Origin: Prevotellaceae bacterium MN60
GTDB taxonomy: Bacteria > Bacteroidota > Bacteroidia > Bacteroidales > Bacteroidaceae
NCBI GenBank assembly: GCA_900199555.1
Contig: FZQZ01000002.1
Location: forward strand, 227,740 to 291,739
Reading direction: 5' to 3'
DNA length: 64,000 nt
Below are positions 7,840-15,527 of this stretch, piece by piece. The notes under the pieces were generated by a model. The model was not told the DNA's origin and made no database searches. It saw only the letters and a program-made list of their open reading frames with translations. The translations under genes were made by a program, and so were the position numbers. The number at the start of each line of letters is the position of its first letter. The stretch's first letter is position 1.

Positions 7840-7870
7840 TTGCCCACCTTACTTATTTACCGTACCTTTG
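7840..7870 (+). promoter_or_regulatory. Bacteroidetes promoter for the methyltransferase gene
   Basis: TTG at 7840-7842 and TACCTTTG at 7863-7870, 20 bp apart, match the -33/-7 pattern. The methyltransferase ATG at 7963 gives a leader of roughly 90 nt. Confidence 0.65.
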
Positions 7871-7962
7871 CCCCCATCAACTTACTAGAGTTACGGAGTT
7901 AAGGAAGTTAACTCCTGAAAAACCAAACAAAATGCGAAACTTAAATTAAATGATAAACAACG

Positions 7963-8574
7963 ATGGGATTATTAAAGTCTTTTTTTAGTCAATGCGCACG
8001 CCCCCAAGGCTCTCTCGGACGCGCCATGCTCTGTTTTATGAACTACACCCATGCCCCTCTCACCCGTTGGGGACTAAACCTAGTAGATGTGCAAGATGGA
8101 TGGACCATGCTCGATATAGGCTGTGGTGGAGGCTTCACCATTCGCCGACTGCTACAGCGCAGCAAGGGCGCCAAGGTCTATGGCATCGACATCTCTGAGG
8201 ACAGCGTGGCCAAGGCCCAGAAGGTCAATGCCGCAGTGCTCAATCAGCAAGCCTTCATCTGTCAAGGCTCTGCCGAGCAGTTACCCTACGACGATGACAT
8301 GTTCCACCTTGTCACGGCAGTAGAAACCGTCTATTTCTGGCCCCGTCTTTCCCACTGTCTGCAAGAGGTGCACCGCGTGCTGAAGCCCGGAGGCAAGTTC
8401 GCCATCATGGTAGAGGTGGTAGATAGCGACTCCAAGTGGACCAACGTGGTAGAAGGCATGACAGCCTATACCCCCGAAGACCTCAAAGCCCTTCTCGACA
8501 ATGCCGGTTTCATCCATACTGAGATCCATCGCAAACGCCCCACCTACGCCACCATTATCGGCGTGAAAGCATAA
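7963..8574 (+). CDS. Class I SAM-dependent methyltransferase
   Basis: A 203-residue cytosolic methyltransferase. Motif I is MLDIGCGGGFT (about residues 49-59), the acidic end of strand 2 is VYGIDIS, and the later motifs are GSAEQLPYDDDMFHLVTAVE and LKPGGKF. The N-terminus (MGLLKSFFSQCARPQGSLGR, then MLCFMNYTHAPLTRWGL) is typical of Bacteroidetes and Firmicutes methyltransferases related to the UbiE/ubiquinone group. The gene is monocistronic with its own promoter at 7840-7870. The substrate is not predictable from the sequence. Confidence 0.88.
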   Translation: MGLLKSFFSQCARPQGSLGRAMLCFMNYTHAPLTRWGLNLVDVQDGWTMLDIGCGGGFTIRRLLQRSKGAKVYGIDISEDSVAKAQKVNAAVLNQQAFICQGSAEQLPYDDDMFHLVTAVETVYFWPRLSHCLQEVHRVLKPGGKFAIMVEVVDSDSKWTNVVEGMTAYTPEDLKALLDNAGFIHTEIHRKRPTYATIIGVKA

Positions 8575-8586
8575 GAAGGAAAAAAG

Positions 8587-8676
8587 ATGGCAGACAAGAT
8601 TAAGATCTCATACAAATTCAGCAAGAGCTTCCACGTAGAGGGAGCCATGCTTTATTTCAGAGCGAGAAAAAGATAG
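8587..8676 (+). other. 29-codon reading frame, possible gene relic
   Basis: ATG 8587 opens a frame reading MADKIKISYKFSKSFHVEGA followed by nine more residues and TAG. It lies 12 bp after the methyltransferase stop and 20 bp before the left inverted repeat of the 8697-9767 element. It may be a genuine small peptide or the start of a gene cut off by insertion of that element. I do not recognise it. Confidence 0.3.
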
Positions 8677-8696
8677 AGCTGTTACAGACTAGTAGA

Positions 8697-8784
8697 AAGG
8701 AAGAAAGAAAATTTTGCTTAAAAAAAGTCTTCACATTCACGCGTAAATCTATGTTATATAGAGTGTTAAGCGTGAATAGTTGTT
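8697..8784 (+). repeat. Left terminal inverted repeat
   Basis: Contains AAAAAAGTCTTCAC, then ATTCACGC and its complement GCGTGAAT 27 bp further on, so each terminal repeat is also a hairpin. It pairs with 9677-9767. Confidence 0.7.
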
Positions 8785-8950
8785 CTGCGATATTTTTCTT
8801 TTAATTCCGAAAAAAACTAAAAAAACTAAAAGAACGAAAATCTTAGTTTTTGTATTTTTCGATATTTTCGTGTACTTTCAGGATCAAAATATAGGTTTTC
8901 GTGTTTTCGGAATCCAAAAACATAGATTTTCGGAATGACCGTGAACGGAG

Positions 8951-9038
8951 CCACTTTTGCACTGGAATAGTGCCTATTTTGGACGTCAATAGTGCCACTT
9001 TTGCCATGCTAGATAGCTACTTTTCCGATGCTAGATAG
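8951..9038 (+). repeat. Four 22-bp tandem units
   Basis: Units begin at 8951, 8973, 8995 and 9017. Each starts CCACTTTTGC or a variant (CCTATTTTGG, CTACTTTTCC) and ends AATAGTG or AGATAG. The period is exactly 22 bp, about two turns of B-DNA. Confidence 0.8.
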
Positions 9039-9075
9039 CCTCTATCTGCCTCTACGAAAAGTTTATTTCAAAAAT

Positions 9076-9265
9076 CATCTAACCTTCTAACCCAACAGGG
9101 CTGAAACATCGATGTACAGGGGATTTGAGCTGGGTTAGATGTTGCTAAACATCTAACCTACATCTAACCCTGGTTAGTAGAGGGTTAGATGTCTGGAAAC
9201 ATCTAACCCGTCTGAAACTCAATACAGATAGGCATTTGAAGGGCGTTGGGTTAGAAGGTTAGATG
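9076..9265. repeat. Nested palindrome of TTAGATG units
   Basis: A perfect 21-bp inverted pair, CATCTAACCTTCTAACCCAA (plus C) at 9076-9096 and its complement at 9245-9265, encloses two smaller hairpins of GGGTTAGATGT with ACATCTAACC (9132-9158 and 9182-9209). The flanks inside also share a looser direct repeat beginning CTGAAAC. Confidence 0.85.
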
Positions 9266-9289
9266 TTTTTGCGAATTAGCCCCTACCTA

Positions 9290-9309
9290 GCCTCCCCCAA
9301 GGGGGAGGA
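9290..9309. repeat. Short C-run/G-run hairpin
   Basis: CCTCCCCC-aa-GGGGGAGG. A related hairpin, CTTCCCCC-agt-GGGGGAAG, lies at 9468-9487, flanking the 22-bp array at 9332-9441. Confidence 0.7.
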
Positions 9310-9331
9310 ATATACGCACTAGTCATATCCA

Positions 9332-9441
9332 AATAGTTTGACGACATTATTCGAGGAGTTTGACGACACTTTACGGATAGTTTGGCGGCATAATTCTCCG
9401 AGTATTTACGCACAATTCAAGAAGCATTTACGCATAATACT
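9332..9441 (+). repeat. Five 22-bp tandem units, AGTTTGACG type
   Basis: Units start at 9332, 9354, 9376, 9398 and 9420, exactly 22 bp apart. The first three carry AGTTTGACGACA or AGTTTGGCGGCA; the last two carry TATTTACGCACA or CATTTACGCATA. Close relatives of the same units, in the same order, are at 60276-60341 and 60396-60439. Confidence 0.85.
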
Positions 9442-9498
9442 CTTGGCTCTCTATCTAGCAGAAATCCCTTCCCCCAGTGGGGGAAGGTTTTTAGTGGG

Positions 9499-9670
9499 CT
9501 ACATTCAACTCTGAATACAACTATTTCGAGGTGCAATACAATAACTATTGAGGGGCGAAAGTAACTGATTGGGCGCTGAATGTAGCTAGTTACGAGCTGA
9601 GTGTAGCTAATTCAGAGCAGAGACAGCCTAGTACAGAATGAAGACAGCTTGGTATGATTGCCGAGACAGG
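9499..9670 (+). repeat. Eight 21-22-bp degenerate tandem units
   Basis: Units start at 9499, 9521, 9543, 9565, 9586, 9607, 9628 and 9649. The best conserved begin CTAGT or CTAAT and end GTGTAG or GACAGC. Spacing is 22, 22, 22, 21, 21, 21, 21 bp. Confidence 0.7.
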
Positions 9671-9676
9671 CTAAAA

Positions 9677-9767
9677 ACACTATTCACGCATATTGCACTA
9701 TGAGATAGTACGATACGCGTGAAGGTGAAGACTTTTTTCTAGCAAAAATTTTCTGTAAGGCTTCCTT
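9677..9767 (-). repeat. Right terminal inverted repeat
   Basis: Inverted copy of 8697-8784; read on the minus strand it carries AAGGAAG, TTTTTGCT, AAAAAAGTCTTCAC and TTCACGCGTA in that order. Confidence 0.7.
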
Positions 9768-9808
9768 CAACACCAACACATTAAATACTCCGCAGTTATA
9801 TTCCTAAT

Positions 9809-10300
9809 TTACAATATTTCTCTTGCTATCCAAGCACATGCTTCTGCATCTGCCAAAGCATTGTGATGATTCTCCAAACAATAGCCACATTCAGCGGCAA
9901 CTGTATGTAGTTGATGATTCTCCAGATAACGCAAAGCTCTACGTGAAGCTGCAAGTGTGTCGTAAAACTCATAGTCAGGATAATCCATCTGATAGACACG
10001 GAATACGGCTTTCAGGCAACCTTCATCAAATGGTTTGTTATGAGCTACGAGTGGCAGACCCTCTATCAAAGGTTCTATTTGAGCCCAAACTTTAGGGAAT
10101 ACAGGTGCATCTTCTGTATCTTCCTGACAAAGACCGTGTACCTGTGAACACCAGTAATTATAATAGTTCGGCTCTGGCTGGATGAGAGAATAGAACGAAT
10201 CTACTATCTCACCATTACGAACAATGACGATGCCAACAGAGCAAACTGAGCTACGCTCATTGTTGGCTGTCTCAAAATCTATAGCAGCAAAATTCTCCAT
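9809..10300 (-). CDS. DEDDh 3'-5' exonuclease, DnaQ-like
   Basis: A 163-residue stand-alone exonuclease domain. The ExoI motif is FAAIDFETAN (first Asp and Glu). A second motif lies around LVAHNKPFDEGCL (Asp), and ExoIII is HHNALADAEACA with the H-x-D-x-x-x-x-D pattern of the DEDDh subgroup. It resembles the proofreading epsilon subunit but has no polymerase-binding extension, so a repair or RNA/DNA trimming role is likely. It is transcribed alone; two TAnnTTTG elements lie upstream. Confidence 0.9.
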   Translation of the reverse strand: MENFAAIDFETANNERSSVCSVGIVIVRNGEIVDSFYSLIQPEPNYYNYWCSQVHGLCQEDTEDAPVFPKVWAQIEPLIEGLPLVAHNKPFDEGCLKAVFRVYQMDYPDYEFYDTLAASRRALRYLENHQLHTVAAECGYCLENHHNALADAEACAWIAREIL

Positions 10301-10339
10301 TATCTCTCTTTACTATATTTGTTCACGTTGATTTTTCTG

Positions 10340-10425
10340 CAAAAGTATGACAAGGGTATGCCAAACTGTGGCAGAGGATTAAGGAAAATACAGAATAAAT
10401 TAGTCAATTGGTGCATGCAAAGATA
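10340..10425 (-). promoter_or_regulatory. Two -7 elements upstream of the exonuclease gene
   Basis: TACTTTTG (10340-10347) and TATCTTTG (10418-10425), read on the minus strand, both match TAnnTTTG. The nearer one, 40 bp from the start at 10300, is the better candidate. Confidence 0.5.
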
Positions 10426-10431
10426 CAAAAT

Positions 10432-10473
10432 AATATGAAAAAAGGTTGCAAATCTGCAACCTTTTTTCATATT
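10432..10473. terminator. Long perfect bidirectional terminator
   Basis: A 19-bp perfect stem (AATATGAAAAAAGGTTGCA and its complement) with a 4-nt loop; A and T runs on both sides let it work in either direction. It follows the GNAT gene ending at 10492 on the minus strand. Confidence 0.9.
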
Positions 10474-10491
10474 TTCTTAATCGTTTATCGA

Positions 10492-11055
10492 TTATAATAC
10501 CAAATGCTTCATGGGATGCCCACCCCAATGGCTATCGTTGAGATAGCGGAAGCCTACGGAGGCATAGAGGCGCTCGCCAGCAGGATTGCCCTGATCTACC
10601 AGGAGGCCTACACAGGGCAGACGGAGCTGGGTGGCCTTCGCCTTGGTGGCTCGCAAGAGCTGACGGGCGATGCCTTGACGGCGATAGGCGGGAAGGACTG
10701 CAAGGGAGTCGAGATAGAGCTCGCCAGCCTGCGTCTCGTCGGCCATAGCGGAATGGTCTTTGCCTAGGGAGGTCTTAGCAGCCTCAACAAAGGCGCGGCG
10801 CAACGTGTGGAGCTGGGCACCGTCGTAGCTGACAGCAATGCCTACCACCTGATCGGCATGCATCGCCACAAGGGTATTGAGGTAGCTGTATTGCGAATCG
10901 GTGCGCGCTACAAGCTGTGTCATCATGTGGCGAAAGTGGTCGAGGGTGTAGCCCTCACCACAGAAATGCAGACAGCACTCGTCGGTCATAGCCATCATGA
11001 TGAGATGGGCTATCTCGGGGGCTTGAGCAGGGGTTGCGGGCTGGATGACAATCAT
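10492..11055 (-). CDS. GNAT-family N-acetyltransferase
   Basis: A 187-residue acetyltransferase. The acetyl-CoA loop is seen in LAVLPAYRRQGIARQLLR (R-x-x-G-x-A), followed by the last strand with GNPAGERLYASVGF. A longer in-frame start exists at 11265, but that extension overlaps the neighbouring NUDIX gene and is low-complexity, so ATG 11055 (MIVIQPATPAQAPEIAHL) is chosen. It lies 19 bp after the NUDIX gene and is probably co-transcribed with it. Substrate unknown. Confidence 0.85.
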   Translation of the reverse strand: MIVIQPATPAQAPEIAHLIMMAMTDECCLHFCGEGYTLDHFRHMMTQLVARTDSQYSYLNTLVAMHADQVVGIAVSYDGAQLHTLRRAFVEAAKTSLGKDHSAMADETQAGELYLDSLAVLPAYRRQGIARQLLRATKAKATQLRLPCVGLLVDQGNPAGERLYASVGFRYLNDSHWGGHPMKHLVL

Positions 11056-11074
11056 CGCACAAGGAGCTTTTGAC

Positions 11075-11575
11075 CTAGAGGAAGAAGCGCTGAAACTCGC
11101 TCTCAAAGTTGGGAGTGAGGATGCCTTTACCGATGGCGTCTTTAATCTCTTGTAGTGTCCAGAAGCGGCCTCCATCAAGCTCGTCGGTAGAGGGCGTGAT
11201 GGGACCGTTATATATTGTCTTATTGACATATACGAGTTCGCGCTCGCGTAATCCTTCGAACACATAAATACCCATAGCCTCAGGCTGGAAATCGGTGATG
11301 CCGAGCTCCTCGCCTACTTCGCGGCGCAGGGCATCGGCGGGATTCTCACCATAGTCGATATGGCCTCCTACTGCGGTGTCCCACTTGCCGGGCTGTATGT
11401 CTTTCCACTCGGGGCGCTTCTGCAGATAGACGTCGCCATTGGAGTTGAAGACATGCAGATGGACCACGGGATGGAGCAGGCGTGAACCACTATGACACTC
11501 GCCACGGGTGGCGCTGCCTATCACCCTACCCGTCTCGTCAACGAGTGGGAATATCTCTTGCGCATTATCCTTCAT
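11075..11575 (-). CDS. NUDIX hydrolase
   Basis: A 166-residue NUDIX protein with a complete Nudix box, GGHIDYGENPADALRREV followed by GEELGI (Gx5Ex7REUxEExGU). The N-terminal EIFPLVDETGRVIGSATRGE and the HLHVFNSNGDVYLQKRP stretch place it with the isopentenyl-diphosphate-isomerase-like / YfcD branch, which hydrolyses nucleoside or other diphosphates. It sits between hisS and the GNAT gene on the same strand, with 21 bp to hisS. Confidence 0.9.
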   Translation of the reverse strand: MKDNAQEIFPLVDETGRVIGSATRGECHSGSRLLHPVVHLHVFNSNGDVYLQKRPEWKDIQPGKWDTAVGGHIDYGENPADALRREVGEELGITDFQPEAMGIYVFEGLRERELVYVNKTIYNGPITPSTDELDGGRFWTLQEIKDAIGKGILTPNFESEFQRFFL

Positions 11576-11596
11576 AAAGGGTGGAGATAGAGCTAT

Positions 11597-12982
11597 TTAC
11601 TTAACCTTCTCGATGAGCTCGTCGGGGGTAACGAGGAGCTGCTCGCCAGTCTCCATATTCTTGAGGGTAACCTTCTGGGCTGCTATCTCGTTGTCGCCAG
11701 CAAGAACAACGAAGGGGATGTGCTTAGCATTGGCATAAGACATCTGCTTCTTCATCTTGGCAGCGTCGGGATAGAGCTCTGAACGGATGCCACTGGCACG
11801 TACCTTACTCAATATGGGCAGGCAGTACTCGGTTTCCTTCTCACCAAAGTTGATGAACAGCAGCTGGGTAGCGCTGACAGAGTCTTTGGGATAGAGGTCG
11901 AGGGCATTGAGCACGTCGTAGATGCGGTCAACACCGAACGAGATGCCGACACCAGAGAGGCCTGGCATACCGAAGATGCCGGTGAGGTTGTCGTAACGAC
12001 CACCACCCGAGATGCTACCCATAGGGGTATCGAGGGCCTTGACCTCGAAGATGGCACCGGTATAGTAGCTCAAGCCACGAGCGAGGGTGAGGTCGAGCTG
12101 AATTTCATTGACCATTGAACATTGACCATTGACCATTGAACATTGACCATTGAGCATTGAAAGAATGTACTTGGTCTCCTCTACTCCCTTCAGGCCAGTC
12201 TCGCTAGAGGCGAGTACCTGAGCGATGGTTTCGAGCTTCTGCTCGTTGGTGCCCTCAAGCATGATGATGGGCTGGAGCTTCTGAATCTGCTCGTCGGAAA
12301 GGCCGTCTTCGCGGAGCTCGGCATTGACATTGTCGATACCTATCTTGTCGAGCTTGTCGATAGCCACGGTGATATCTACAATCTTATCGGCAGCACCAAT
12401 GACCTCGGCAATACCGGTAAGTATCTTGCGATTGTTAATCTTAATCTGTACGCGCACACCGAAACGGGTGAACACGGTGTCGACAATCTGCATGAGCTCT
12501 ACCTCGTTGAGCAGTGAGTCGGAACCCACCACGTCGCCATCGAACTGGTAGAACTCGCGATAGCGTCCTTTCTGTGGGCGGTCGGCACGCCATACGGGTT
12601 GCATCTGGTAGCGCTTGAAGGGCAACTGCAACTCCTCGCGGTGCATCACCACATAGCGGGCAAAGGGCACGGTGAGGTCGTAGCGCAGACCTTTTTCGCA
12701 AATCTTTGATGCCAGGCGCAGCGTGTTGCGCTCTGATAGTTCCTCGTCAGTAATCTTGTTCAGATAGTCGCCACTATTCAGAATCTTAAAGAGCAGCTTG
12801 TCGCCCTCCTCGCCATACTTACCCATCAGTGTCTGGAGGGTTTCTTGTGCGGGAGTCTCAATCTGCTGGAATCCGTAAAGCTCATATACGCTACGGATGG
12901 TGTTGAAAATATAATTGCGCTTGGCCATCTCTACTGGGCCGAAGTCGCGGGTACCTTTTGGAATACTTGGCTTTTGTGCCAT
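11597..12982 (-). CDS. hisS: Histidyl-tRNA synthetase
   Basis: A 461-residue class II aminoacyl-tRNA synthetase charging tRNA-His. Motif 2 is seen around [20 protein letters not shown], and the histidine-specific HisA motif is [15 protein letters not shown] glycine-rich motif 3 region and the C-terminal anticodon-binding domain complete it. Oddly, just before LDLTLARG the protein carries [19 protein letters not shown], encoded by eight 7-bp DNA repeats at 12107-12162; typical HisRS have no such insert there. The reading frame stays open through it. The gene follows purA by 22 bp. Confidence 0.96.
   Translation of the reverse strand: MAQKPSIPKGTRDFGPVEMAKRNYIFNTIRSVYELYGFQQIETPAQETLQTLMGKYGEEGDKLLFKILNSGDYLNKITDEELSERNTLRLASKICEKGLRYDLTVPFARYVVMHREELQLPFKRYQMQPVWRADRPQKGRYREFYQFDGDVVGSDSLLNEVELMQIVDTVFTRFGVRVQIKINNRKILTGIAEVIGAADKIVDITVAIDKLDKIGIDNVNAELREDGLSDEQIQKLQPIIMLEGTNEQKLETIAQVLASSETGLKGVEETKYILSMLNGQCSMVNGQCSMVNEIQLDLTLARGLSYYTGAIFEVKALDTPMGSISGGGRYDNLTGIFGMPGLSGVGISFGVDRIYDVLNALDLYPKDSVSATQLLFINFGEKETEYCLPILSKVRASGIRSELYPDAAKMKKQMSYANAKHIPFVVLAGDNEIAAQKVTLKNMETGEQLLVTPDELIEKVK
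12107..12162 (-). repeat. Heptanucleotide array inside hisS
   Basis: Eight consecutive 7-bp units on the plus strand: ATTGACC, ATTGAAC, ATTGACC, ATTGACC, ATTGAAC, ATTGACC, ATTGAGC, ATTGAAA. Loss or gain of any number of units not divisible by three would break an essential gene. Confidence 0.95.
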
Positions 12983-13004
12983 CTTCTTTACTTTTAGATT
13001 TATA

Positions 13005-14276
13005 TTACTTTCTCACGATAGTTTGTGCACGGTCGGGACCGATGCTGATAATCTTAATAGGTGTCTCGAGTTCTTTCTCCAAGAACTTGATATAGTCGCT
13101 GAACTCCTTGGGGAACTGGTCTTCAGAGGTGAACTGTGTCATGTCTGTCTTCCATCCGGGGAGTTCCTGATAGATGGGCTCAATGCCCTTCTCTATGTCG
13201 TAGGGGAAATCGCGGGTCTCTACACCGTTTACCTTATAGGCGGTGCAGGCCTTGATGGTATCGAAGCCATCGAGCACGTCGCTCTTCATCATGATGAGCT
13301 GGGTAACGCCATTGACCATGATGCTATAGCGCAGGGCAACGAGGTCGATCCAACCACAACGGCGCTCACGACCGGTAACAGCACCGTACTCGTGGCCGAG
13401 GTCGCGAATGAGCTTGCCCGTCTCGTCGAACAGCTCTGTGGGGAAGGGACCAGCACCGACGCGTGTGCAGTAAGCCTTCATGATACCATATACCTCGCCA
13501 ATCTTGTTGGGACCAATACCAAGACCGGTGCAGGCACCAGCACAGATGGTATTGCTAGAGGTAACGAAGGGATATGAACCGAAATCTACGTCGAGCATGG
13601 TGCCCTGAGCGCCCTCGCAGAGAATGCTCTTGCCAGCACGGAGGGTCTTGTTGATTTCGTGTTCTGAATCAACGAGGTGGAACTGACGGAGATACTCGAT
13701 GCCCTCCAGCCAATGTTTCTCTACCTCAGTGATGTCGTATTCGAAGTTGAGCGACTTGAGGATGGCCTCATGACGAGCCTTGGCAGCAGCGTACTTAGCC
13801 TCGAAATTGTCGAGGATATCGCCTACACGCAGACCGGTACGGCTCACCTTGTCGGTATAAGTAGGACCAATGCCCTTGCCAGTGGTGCCAACCTTGTTCT
13901 TACCCTTCTGAGCCTCGTAGGCTGCATCGAGCACACGGTGGGTAGGCATAATGAGGTGGGCCTTCTTAGAGATATGCAGGCGCTCCTTCAGCTCATGACC
14001 ACTGGCCTCGAGTGCCTTGGCCTCTTCCATAAACAGGTCGGGAGCAAGCACTACACCATTACCAATGATATTCACCTTACCTCCCTGGAAGATACCAGAG
14101 GGGATAGAACGGAGCACATACTTCTGGCCTTCGAACTCCAGCGTATGACCGGCATTAGGACCACCCTGAAAACGGGCAACCACATCGTACTGGGGAGTCA
14201 ACACGTCGACTACCTTTCCCTTACCTTCGTCGCCCCACTGCAAACCGAGCAGGACATCAACTTTACCTTGATTCAT
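13005..14276 (-). CDS. purA: Adenylosuccinate synthetase
   Basis: A 423-residue GTP-dependent enzyme joining IMP and aspartate, the first committed step to AMP. The P-loop-like [14 protein letters not shown] is at residues 12-25, with GPNAGHT after it, then [13 protein letters not shown], the IMP-contact region [18 protein letters not shown], and [13 protein letters not shown]. Length is normal. Its ATG overlaps the stop of the upstream Fur-family gene (ATGA), so the two are translationally coupled, and hisS follows. Confidence 0.97.
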   Translation of the reverse strand: MNQGKVDVLLGLQWGDEGKGKVVDVLTPQYDVVARFQGGPNAGHTLEFEGQKYVLRSIPSGIFQGGKVNIIGNGVVLAPDLFMEEAKALEASGHELKERLHISKKAHLIMPTHRVLDAAYEAQKGKNKVGTTGKGIGPTYTDKVSRTGLRVGDILDNFEAKYAAAKARHEAILKSLNFEYDITEVEKHWLEGIEYLRQFHLVDSEHEINKTLRAGKSILCEGAQGTMLDVDFGSYPFVTSSNTICAGACTGLGIGPNKIGEVYGIMKAYCTRVGAGPFPTELFDETGKLIRDLGHEYGAVTGRERRCGWIDLVALRYSIMVNGVTQLIMMKSDVLDGFDTIKACTAYKVNGVETRDFPYDIEKGIEPIYQELPGWKTDMTQFTSEDQFPKEFSDYIKFLEKELETPIKIISIGPDRAQTIVRK

Positions 14277-14776
14277 TGTTTCTTATTTGGTTTCTGAATT
14301 ACTTTCTTATTTTTGTTATCAGCATGACGTCGCAACTTGGCCTGACAACTGCTACAGATGCCATAGACATAGAGCGTGAAGCCATCCTTGCGGAAACGGC
14401 GCGTGGGCATGCTGTCGATAGCCTCGATAACCTGGGGCGACTTGACCTCGGTAACCTTACCACACATGGTACATATCTGGTGGCAATGGCTATTGTTATC
14501 ATAGCAGGCCTCATACTTGGTGGTAGATTGAAAGCGATGACGCACCACTAAACGCAGCTCGACAAAGAGTCGCAGCGTATTGTAAAGGGTAGCACGACTC
14601 ACTGGGAAATTGTACTCGATGCTAAGCTTATCACTTAGCTCCTCCAATGAGAAATGCCCGCTAAAACTATACACCGCATCAAGGATGGTGAAGCGCTCGG
14701 GCGTCTTTCTGTGCTTGTTCAATTCTAAATAGCCGGTCAGGATATTCTTGACCGTTGCCTTGACATTTTCTCTCAT
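14273..14776 (-). CDS. Fur-family transcriptional regulator
   Basis: A 167-residue Fur/PerR/Zur-type regulator. The winged helix includes HFSLEELSDKLSIEYNFPVS and RATLYNTLRLF. The metal/dimer domain carries HCHQICTMCGKVTEV and the second Cys pair CSSCQ, expected to hold structural zinc. The first gene of fur-like/purA/hisS, it has a good -7 element at 14807-14814. Coupling of a metal or peroxide sensor to purA is an interesting arrangement. Which metal it senses cannot be decided. Confidence 0.9.
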   Translation of the reverse strand: MRENVKATVKNILTGYLELNKHRKTPERFTILDAVYSFSGHFSLEELSDKLSIEYNFPVSRATLYNTLRLFVELRLVVRHRFQSTTKYEACYDNNSHCHQICTMCGKVTEVKSPQVIEAIDSMPTRRFRKDGFTLYVYGICSSCQAKLRRHADNKNKKVIQKPNKKQ

Positions 14777-14806
14777 TTTATGTGGTTATAGTGGTTAAAA
14801 ACCGCA

Positions 14807-14814
14807 CAAAATTA
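14807..14814 (-). promoter_or_regulatory. -7 element for the fur-like/purA operon
   Basis: TAATTTTG on the minus strand, 31 bp upstream of the start at 14776. Confidence 0.6.
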
Positions 14815-14846
14815 CTATTTTTTTGTGAGAAACGGGCAATAATTAT

Positions 14847-15527
14847 TTAAAAAAGTTCTAAATTGATGCTTTTCAATGCACTTTTAGCCATTCGCTCATA
14901 AACGAGTCCGAGTTCGGCAAAGCGATAGGCGCTCTGCATAGCAGCCTTGCGCACAGAGGCATAGTCTCCTTGCAGGGCAGCAAGCATCTGGTCGAGATAC
15001 TCGTTGATGCCTCGCTCGTTGGGCTCCTGATGGTTCATAAATAATCGGCTAAGTACATGGAAACCACACACTTGGTCATACTCCTTATCCGAAGCAATCC
15101 ACTGATAGGCCTTCTCGGGGGCATAGGGCAGATACTGCCACAGGTTGAAGGATGCTTGTTCGGCAATCTCTAACGAGGGTATCTGCTCCATCCAGATATC
15201 TACCACCTCGGGCAATATCTCGTCAGCAGGCATCAGGAGCGTGGCCAATATCTTGCACTCGCGCACATTTTCTTTCCACAAAGCGATGGAAAGGTCGTAC
15301 AATGTAAACATTGAACATTGAACATTGAACATTGAACATTGAACATTGAACATTGGACTATCTTTTATCTCCTTTGCCTTATCTTGCAGACGAGGGAGGG
15401 TGGCACCCCAATTGAGGTGATAGTTCAGTCCCTTGTCGCGCATAGACTGCGCCACAGAACCATCCATCATCTGACGGAACGATTGTTTTAACTCCTTAAT
15501 ATATTGTTGTAATTCGGGATTCATCAT
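14847..15527 (-). CDS. AlkD-like DNA alkylation repair protein
   Basis: A 226-residue, all-helical HEAT-repeat protein resembling AlkD/AlkC glycosylases (DNA alkylation repair enzyme family). Recognisable parts are GLNYHLNWGATLPRLQDKAKE, the LSIALWKENVRECKILATLL helix pair, and EQASFNLWQYL with a Trp where AlkD has functional aromatics. Between residues 58 and 74 the protein has MFNVQCSMFNVQCSMF, encoded by seven 7-bp units at 15310-15358, replacing the loop before the helix LYDLSIALW. It overlaps the upstream M49 peptidase gene by ATGA. Glycosylase activity is inferred only. Confidence 0.8.
   Translation of the reverse strand: MMNPELQQYIKELKQSFRQMMDGSVAQSMRDKGLNYHLNWGATLPRLQDKAKEIKDSPMFNVQCSMFNVQCSMFTLYDLSIALWKENVRECKILATLLMPADEILPEVVDIWMEQIPSLEIAEQASFNLWQYLPYAPEKAYQWIASDKEYDQVCGFHVLSRLFMNHQEPNERGINEYLDQMLAALQGDYASVRKAAMQSAYRFAELGLVYERMAKSALKSINLELF
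15310..15358 (-). repeat. Heptanucleotide array inside the AlkD-like gene
   Basis: Seven units on the plus strand, six perfect ATTGAAC followed by ATTGGAC. The array is 49 bp, so frame is kept only by the flanking bases. Confidence 0.97.

Larger units (their letters stand above)
8697..9767. mobile_element. ORF-free 1.07-kb repeat element with ~90-bp terminal inverted repeats
   Basis: The left end (8697-8784) and the right end (9677-9767, reversed) align over their whole length. They share AAGGAAG, AGAAAA-TTTTGCT, AAAAAAGTCTTCAC, TTCACGCGTA and GCGTGAATAGT in the same order. No coding frame is credible inside. The interior is a series of repeat modules: AT-rich TTTTCGGAAT-type sequence (8800-8940), a 22-bp array (8951-9038), a nested palindrome (9076-9265), two C-run/G-run hairpins (9290-9309 and 9468-9487), and 21-22-bp arrays (9332-9441 and 9499-9670). 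It may be a MITE-like non-autonomous element or a structural chromosomal repeat. No target-site duplication is obvious. Confidence 0.6.

Noticed and set aside
7761..7949. A 62-codon plus-strand frame
   Set aside because: It begins in a terminator, is made partly of the heptamer array and covers the methyltransferase promoter.
8951..9670. Possible CRISPR array
   Set aside because: Units are 21-22 bp with no unique spacers between conserved repeats, and no cas genes are near.
10504..11073. Two plus-strand frames opposite the GNAT gene
   Set aside because: The minus strand has the acetyl-CoA loop and a normal GNAT length; the plus frames have no recognisable motifs.
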